Source: Methanobacterium sp. UBA410 (GTDB taxonomy: Archaea > Methanobacteriota > Methanobacteria > Methanobacteriales > Methanobacteriaceae). From it: 7,853 bases of DNA. The notes under the pieces were generated by a model, which worked only from the letters and a program-made list of their open reading frames with translations, made no database searches and was not told the origin of the DNA. The DNA lies in contig DAHH01000014.1 in assembly GCA_002498385.1 (NCBI GenBank), positions 1-7,853 of the forward strand. Reading direction: 5' to 3'. A program made the translations under genes and the position numbers. Shown piece after piece: positions 5,639 to 7,853 of the stretch (its first letter is position 1; each line of letters begins with the position of its first letter).

Positions 5639-6631
5639 ATGGTTTCGTGGATAGTTTTAGTAATAGCATTAGTGGTGTCACTTATTATAGTGATAAAAGC
5701 TGCAGACATATTCGTTGACAACTTGGTGGACATTGGAAAATCTGTAGGGATCTCTGAGATTATATTGGGTGTTACAGCGTCAGCAATTGGAACTTCACTG
5801 CCTGAATTCGGTTCTGCAATGATATCTGTATTATCTGGAAGTCCAGACCTTGGTGTAGGTGTGGTTCTTGGTTCCAACATTTGGAACATTGCAGGAATTC
5901 TGGGTATCTCCGCTTTCGTTGCAGGAGGTATAGCAACAGGTGCACGTGAACTTAAAAGAGACGGCTTAATGACCCTTATAACCGGTTTAATACTCTTAGG
6001 GTTCATACTGTTTGTTAGTTCAATAACGGCTGCTGTTGGTATAATTCTTGTGATAGCATATGCCATTTACATGTGGGTTCTCATAAAAGATGAGAAGGAA
6101 CATAAAAATGAGTCATCTGATGAACCAGAAGAATCAGCATCAACTGAAGCAGCATCAACTGAAAACCAAAAACCTATTAACAAGAAGAGAAGCCTTTTAA
6201 TGGTTGTAATTGGACTTGTAGGTCTTGTTGTGGGCTGTGAGGTTATGGTATGGAGTGGTGTTGGGATTGCCAAGGTTGCACATGTGCCTCAGATGATAAT
6301 AGGACTCTTTGCACTTGCAATTGGAACAAGCATGCCTGAACTGGTTGTGACACTGGGCTCTGCCCTCAAAAAATTACACAGTCTCTCAATGGGAACCATC
6401 CTCGGAAGTAACATCTTCAACATACTCATAGGAATAGGAGTACCATCTTTATTTACAGCTATTCCAGTTGAAAGACTTTCCGTGACATTTGATGCCCCTG
6501 TTATGATATTCGTAACGGCCCTCTTGATCCTACTATCCATAAGGAACAAGAAACTCTCGCGCTGGGGTGGAGTCCTCTTAATAATAACTTACTTAGTATA
6601 CGCAGTACTAAGATTATTTGTGTTAGCATAA
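5639..6631 (+). CDS. Calcium/cation antiporter (CaCA family, NCX type)
   Basis: A 330-residue membrane exchanger expected to move Ca2+ or another cation out against Na+ or H+. The two inverted alpha repeats that define the family are both present. Repeat 1 has SAIGTSLPEFGSA (48-60) with VLGSNIWNI (77-85). Repeat 2 has LAIGTSMPELVVTLGSA (226-242) with ILGSNIFNI (255-263). The Glu residues in GTSLPE (Glu56) and GTSMPE (Glu234) are the expected ion ligands. About ten helices are seen, five before and five after a soluble acidic loop at about 150-184. That loop contains a duplicated A/S-A-S-T-E motif coded by a 15-bp repeat. Ion specificity cannot be settled from sequence. A UspA-like gene starts 28 bp after the stop with no intervening terminator, so the two are probably co-transcribed. 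Confidence 0.93.
   Translation: MVSWIVLVIALVVSLIIVIKAADIFVDNLVDIGKSVGISEIILGVTASAIGTSLPEFGSAMISVLSGSPDLGVGVVLGSNIWNIAGILGISAFVAGGIATGARELKRDGLMTLITGLILLGFILFVSSITAAVGIILVIAYAIYMWVLIKDEKEHKNESSDEPEESASTEAASTENQKPINKKRSLLMVVIGLVGLVVGCEVMVWSGVGIAKVAHVPQMIIGLFALAIGTSMPELVVTLGSALKKLHSLSMGTILGSNIFNILIGIGVPSLFTAIPVERLSVTFDAPVMIFVTALLILLSIRNKKLSRWGGVLLIITYLVYAVLRLFVLA
6135..6164 (+). repeat. 15-bp tandem repeat in the antiporter's central loop
   Basis: CAGCATCAACTGAA is found at 6135-6148 and 6150-6163, a 15-bp period with 14 of 15 positions identical. In frame it adds five residues to the acidic hydrophilic loop joining the two halves of the exchanger, a place tolerant of length change. Confidence 0.8.
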
Positions 6632-6659
6632 GTTCAGTTTAAAAAAAATGGGTGATAGA

Positions 6660-7082
6660 ATGTATGAAAAAATTTTGATTCCAAGTATGGGAGAATATCT
6701 GGAAGAAACATCTGCACACGTATTGAAACTGGTGGACGACAGGGAAACCGAGCTAATTGGGCTCTACGTTCTCGACACATCAACCCCAATTTTCACCCCA
6801 GCAAAGGTGAAAGAAATGATGGTCCAAGAACTAAAAAAACGGGGAACAGAAGTTTTAAAAGAAATGGAAGAAACCTTCAAAAAACCAAACATAAAATTCA
6901 AAGGAATCATGGTTGAAGGCGACCCCGCCCACCAAATCATAAAAACCGCAGAACAACAAAACACAGACCTCATAGTAATAAGCACAGGAAAAAGCAAAAT
7001 AAACAAACACATACTTGGAAGTGTCTCAGAAAAAGTCATACACTCCACACCCTGCACAACACTCCTCATAAAAACAGAATAA
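6660..7082 (+). CDS. UspA-like (universal stress protein) family protein, divergent nucleotide site
   Basis: A 140-residue cytoplasmic alpha/beta protein of the Usp fold: strand KILIPS (4-9), LIGLYVLD (32-39), KFKGIMVEGDPAHQIIKTAEQQNTDLIVIST (79-109), and the closing GSVSEKVIHSTPCTTLLIK (120-138), which matches the family end well. The usual G-x2-G-x9-G-S/T loop is altered: the first Gly is missing (ISTGK at 107-111) and one residue is deleted, though G110 and G120-S121 remain. The usual Asp after the first strand is also absent (PSMGEY). ATP binding is therefore doubtful. ATG 6660 is chosen because GGGTGAT (6650-6656) lies 3 nt upstream; the in-frame ATG at 6648 overlaps that site. It follows the antiporter by 28 bp and may respond to or modulate it (inference). 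The second half is unusually A-rich and T-poor. Confidence 0.87.
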   Translation: MYEKILIPSMGEYLEETSAHVLKLVDDRETELIGLYVLDTSTPIFTPAKVKEMMVQELKKRGTEVLKEMEETFKKPNIKFKGIMVEGDPAHQIIKTAEQQNTDLIVISTGKSKINKHILGSVSEKVIHSTPCTTLLIKTE

Positions 7083-7084
7083 CC

Positions 7085-7094
7085 AAATTATAAG
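7085..7094 (+). promoter_or_regulatory. Candidate TATA box of pyrI
   Basis: AAATTATAAG directly follows the stop of the UspA-like gene and would start transcription near 7116, a leader of about 48 nt before ATG 7164. This excludes the in-frame ATG at 7095 as a start for that transcript. Confidence 0.5.
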
Positions 7095-7163
7095 ATGAAC
7101 TGGATAAACCCGAATACTGCTGTGCAAAGGGCGTTCTTCCTTTGTATTGGGGGTCAGATCAAC

Positions 7164-7637
7164 ATGAAAACTCCAAAGGAACTAAAGGTTAAACCAATAA
7201 GAAATGGAACAGTTATAGATCACATAACAGCCAACAAAGCTTTAAATGTTATCAAGATACTCGAGTTACCAAGCGAAAAATCTGCAGTCACCATTGCAAT
7301 GAACGTTCATTCCTCAAAGATGGGCAGTAAGGACATAGTGAAGATAGAGGGCCGTGAACTGAAGTCAGGAGAAGTTGATAAGATAGCTCTCATAGCGCCT
7401 AACGCAACCATAAACATAGTCAGGGAATACGAAATTGTTGATAAAAGCGAGGTGCACCTTCCAGATGAGATAAAAAACATCCTGGAATGTCCAAATCCTA
7501 ACTGCATAACCAACACAGACGAACCCGTTGAAACCCGGTTCTCTGTAATTGAAAAAGAACCAGTGATCCTCCGCTGTTACCACTGCGAAAGAATAATGAC
7601 AAAAGAAGATATTGAAGCACAATTCAAACTGTTTTAA
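7164..7637 (+). CDS. pyrI: Aspartate carbamoyltransferase regulatory chain
   Basis: PyrI binds the catalytic PyrB trimers and passes on feedback from nucleotides (CTP, ATP) to the first committed step of pyrimidine synthesis. The 157-residue length fits archaeal PyrI. The allosteric domain opens with ELKVKPIRNGTVIDHI (6-21), including the Lys and Asp-His positions typical of the effector pocket, and KIEGRELKSGEVDKIALIAPNATINI (60-85) closes it. The zinc domain has all four ligands: Cys109, Cys114 (C-x4-C), Cys138 and Cys141 (C-x2-C). ATG 7164 is chosen because the family starts here and GGGGGT lies 9 nt upstream; an upstream in-frame ATG at 7095 would add 23 unrelated residues. pyrB is not in the window, so the two chains are not coded side by side on this piece, unlike the enterobacterial pyrBI operon. 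Confidence 0.97.
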   Translation: MKTPKELKVKPIRNGTVIDHITANKALNVIKILELPSEKSAVTIAMNVHSSKMGSKDIVKIEGRELKSGEVDKIALIAPNATINIVREYEIVDKSEVHLPDEIKNILECPNPNCITNTDEPVETRFSVIEKEPVILRCYHCERIMTKEDIEAQFKLF

Positions 7638-7687
7638 ATCTAAAAATATTTTATAGAAACTTTATAAAAACTTTTGTTACAGAAAGG

Positions 7688-7714
7688 TTTTTTTTACTCT
7701 TTTACATTTTTTTT
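7688..7714 (+). terminator. Oligo-T terminator after pyrI
   Basis: Two runs of eight T (7688-7695 and 7707-7714) lie 50-77 bp after the pyrI stop, matching the oligo-T signals that end archaeal transcripts. Confidence 0.6.
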
Positions 7715-7715
7715 A

Positions 7716-7739
7716 GAACTTAAAAAATTTTTAAGGTTC
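7716..7739. repeat. Inverted repeat after the pyrI terminator
   Basis: GAACTTAAAAA pairs with TTTTTAAGGTTC around a single central A, with one bulged base. The tiny loop favours a DNA-level signal or a bidirectional end over an RNA hairpin. The remaining 7740-7853 is AT-rich with no gene visible. Confidence 0.4.
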
Positions 7740-7853
7740 ATGAATTTGTTGATTTTTTAACAGGATATATCACGATCCAAAAAATTGTTATCAAATGTAA
7801 TGATTTTTTAAGATATCAAAATTTCAAATCTTTTAAGAATTGAAGCTTTTTTA

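Noticed and set aside
5598..5654. An 18-codon ORF overlapping the antiporter start in another frame
   Set aside because: Its ATG overlaps the TATA box, so it is probably not transcribed, and it has no ribosome binding site.
5596..6066. A 156-codon minus-strand open frame within the antiporter gene
   Set aside because: It is the antisense of a clearly conserved CaCA alpha-repeat region. Its Thr/Ile/Pro-rich translation is what antisense of a membrane protein gives.
7095..7163. A 23-residue N-terminal extension of PyrI
   Set aside because: It begins at the TATA box, upstream of the likely transcription start, and the extra residues have no counterpart in the known start of PyrI.
1..7853. CRISPR arrays, tRNA or rRNA genes, insertion sequences, prophage or defence genes
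   Set aside because: I looked for regularly spaced repeats, tRNA-like cloverleafs and transposase or integrase motifs and saw none. The tandem repeats here are back-to-back, not spaced.

Overview
The window looks like chromosome of a methanogenic archaeon of the order Methanobacteriales, most likely Methanobacterium or a close relative. This is inferred from gene content and signals, without a database search. Supporting signs are the archaeal-type PyrI with its four-cysteine zinc site, a secF-secD pair in archaeal form, GGTGA(T)-type ribosome binding sites just before most start codons, very AT-rich spacers with archaeal TATA boxes and oligo-T terminators, and a secreted, sequon-rich surface protein.

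Layout: (1) 1-685, minus strand: the first 228 residues of a secreted protein, running off the left edge. It has a signal peptide, a stretch dense in N-glycosylation sequons, a small alpha/beta domain, then a segment with tryptophan at every fourth residue. (2) 686-1292: a 607-bp AT-rich divergent spacer with a nested inverted repeat, an 18-bp perfect palindrome, and a 17-bp tandem duplication that doubles the argC ribosome binding site. (3) 1293-2303: argC (arginine biosynthesis). (4) 2538-3032: a short-chain flavodoxin-like protein with its own promoter. (5) 3278-5439: secF and secD, overlapping by one base and translationally coupled; SecD ends in a Lys/Gly-only tail. An oligo-T terminator follows. 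(6) 5639-7082: a Ca2+/cation antiporter of the CaCA family followed 28 bp later by a divergent UspA-like protein, probably one transcript. (7) 7164-7637: pyrI, regulatory chain of aspartate carbamoyltransferase, with its own TATA box and T-rich terminators. The last ~110 bp (7740-7853) are AT-rich and hold no gene I can see.

Most of the region is housekeeping: amino-acid and pyrimidine synthesis, protein export, ion transport. The genes are not one pathway but several independent transcription units on the plus strand, with the secreted protein divergent. The least ordinary parts are the tryptophan-repeat protein at the left edge, the structured spacer beside it, the basic SecD tail, and a recurring pattern of 15-17 bp tandem duplications at four separate places.
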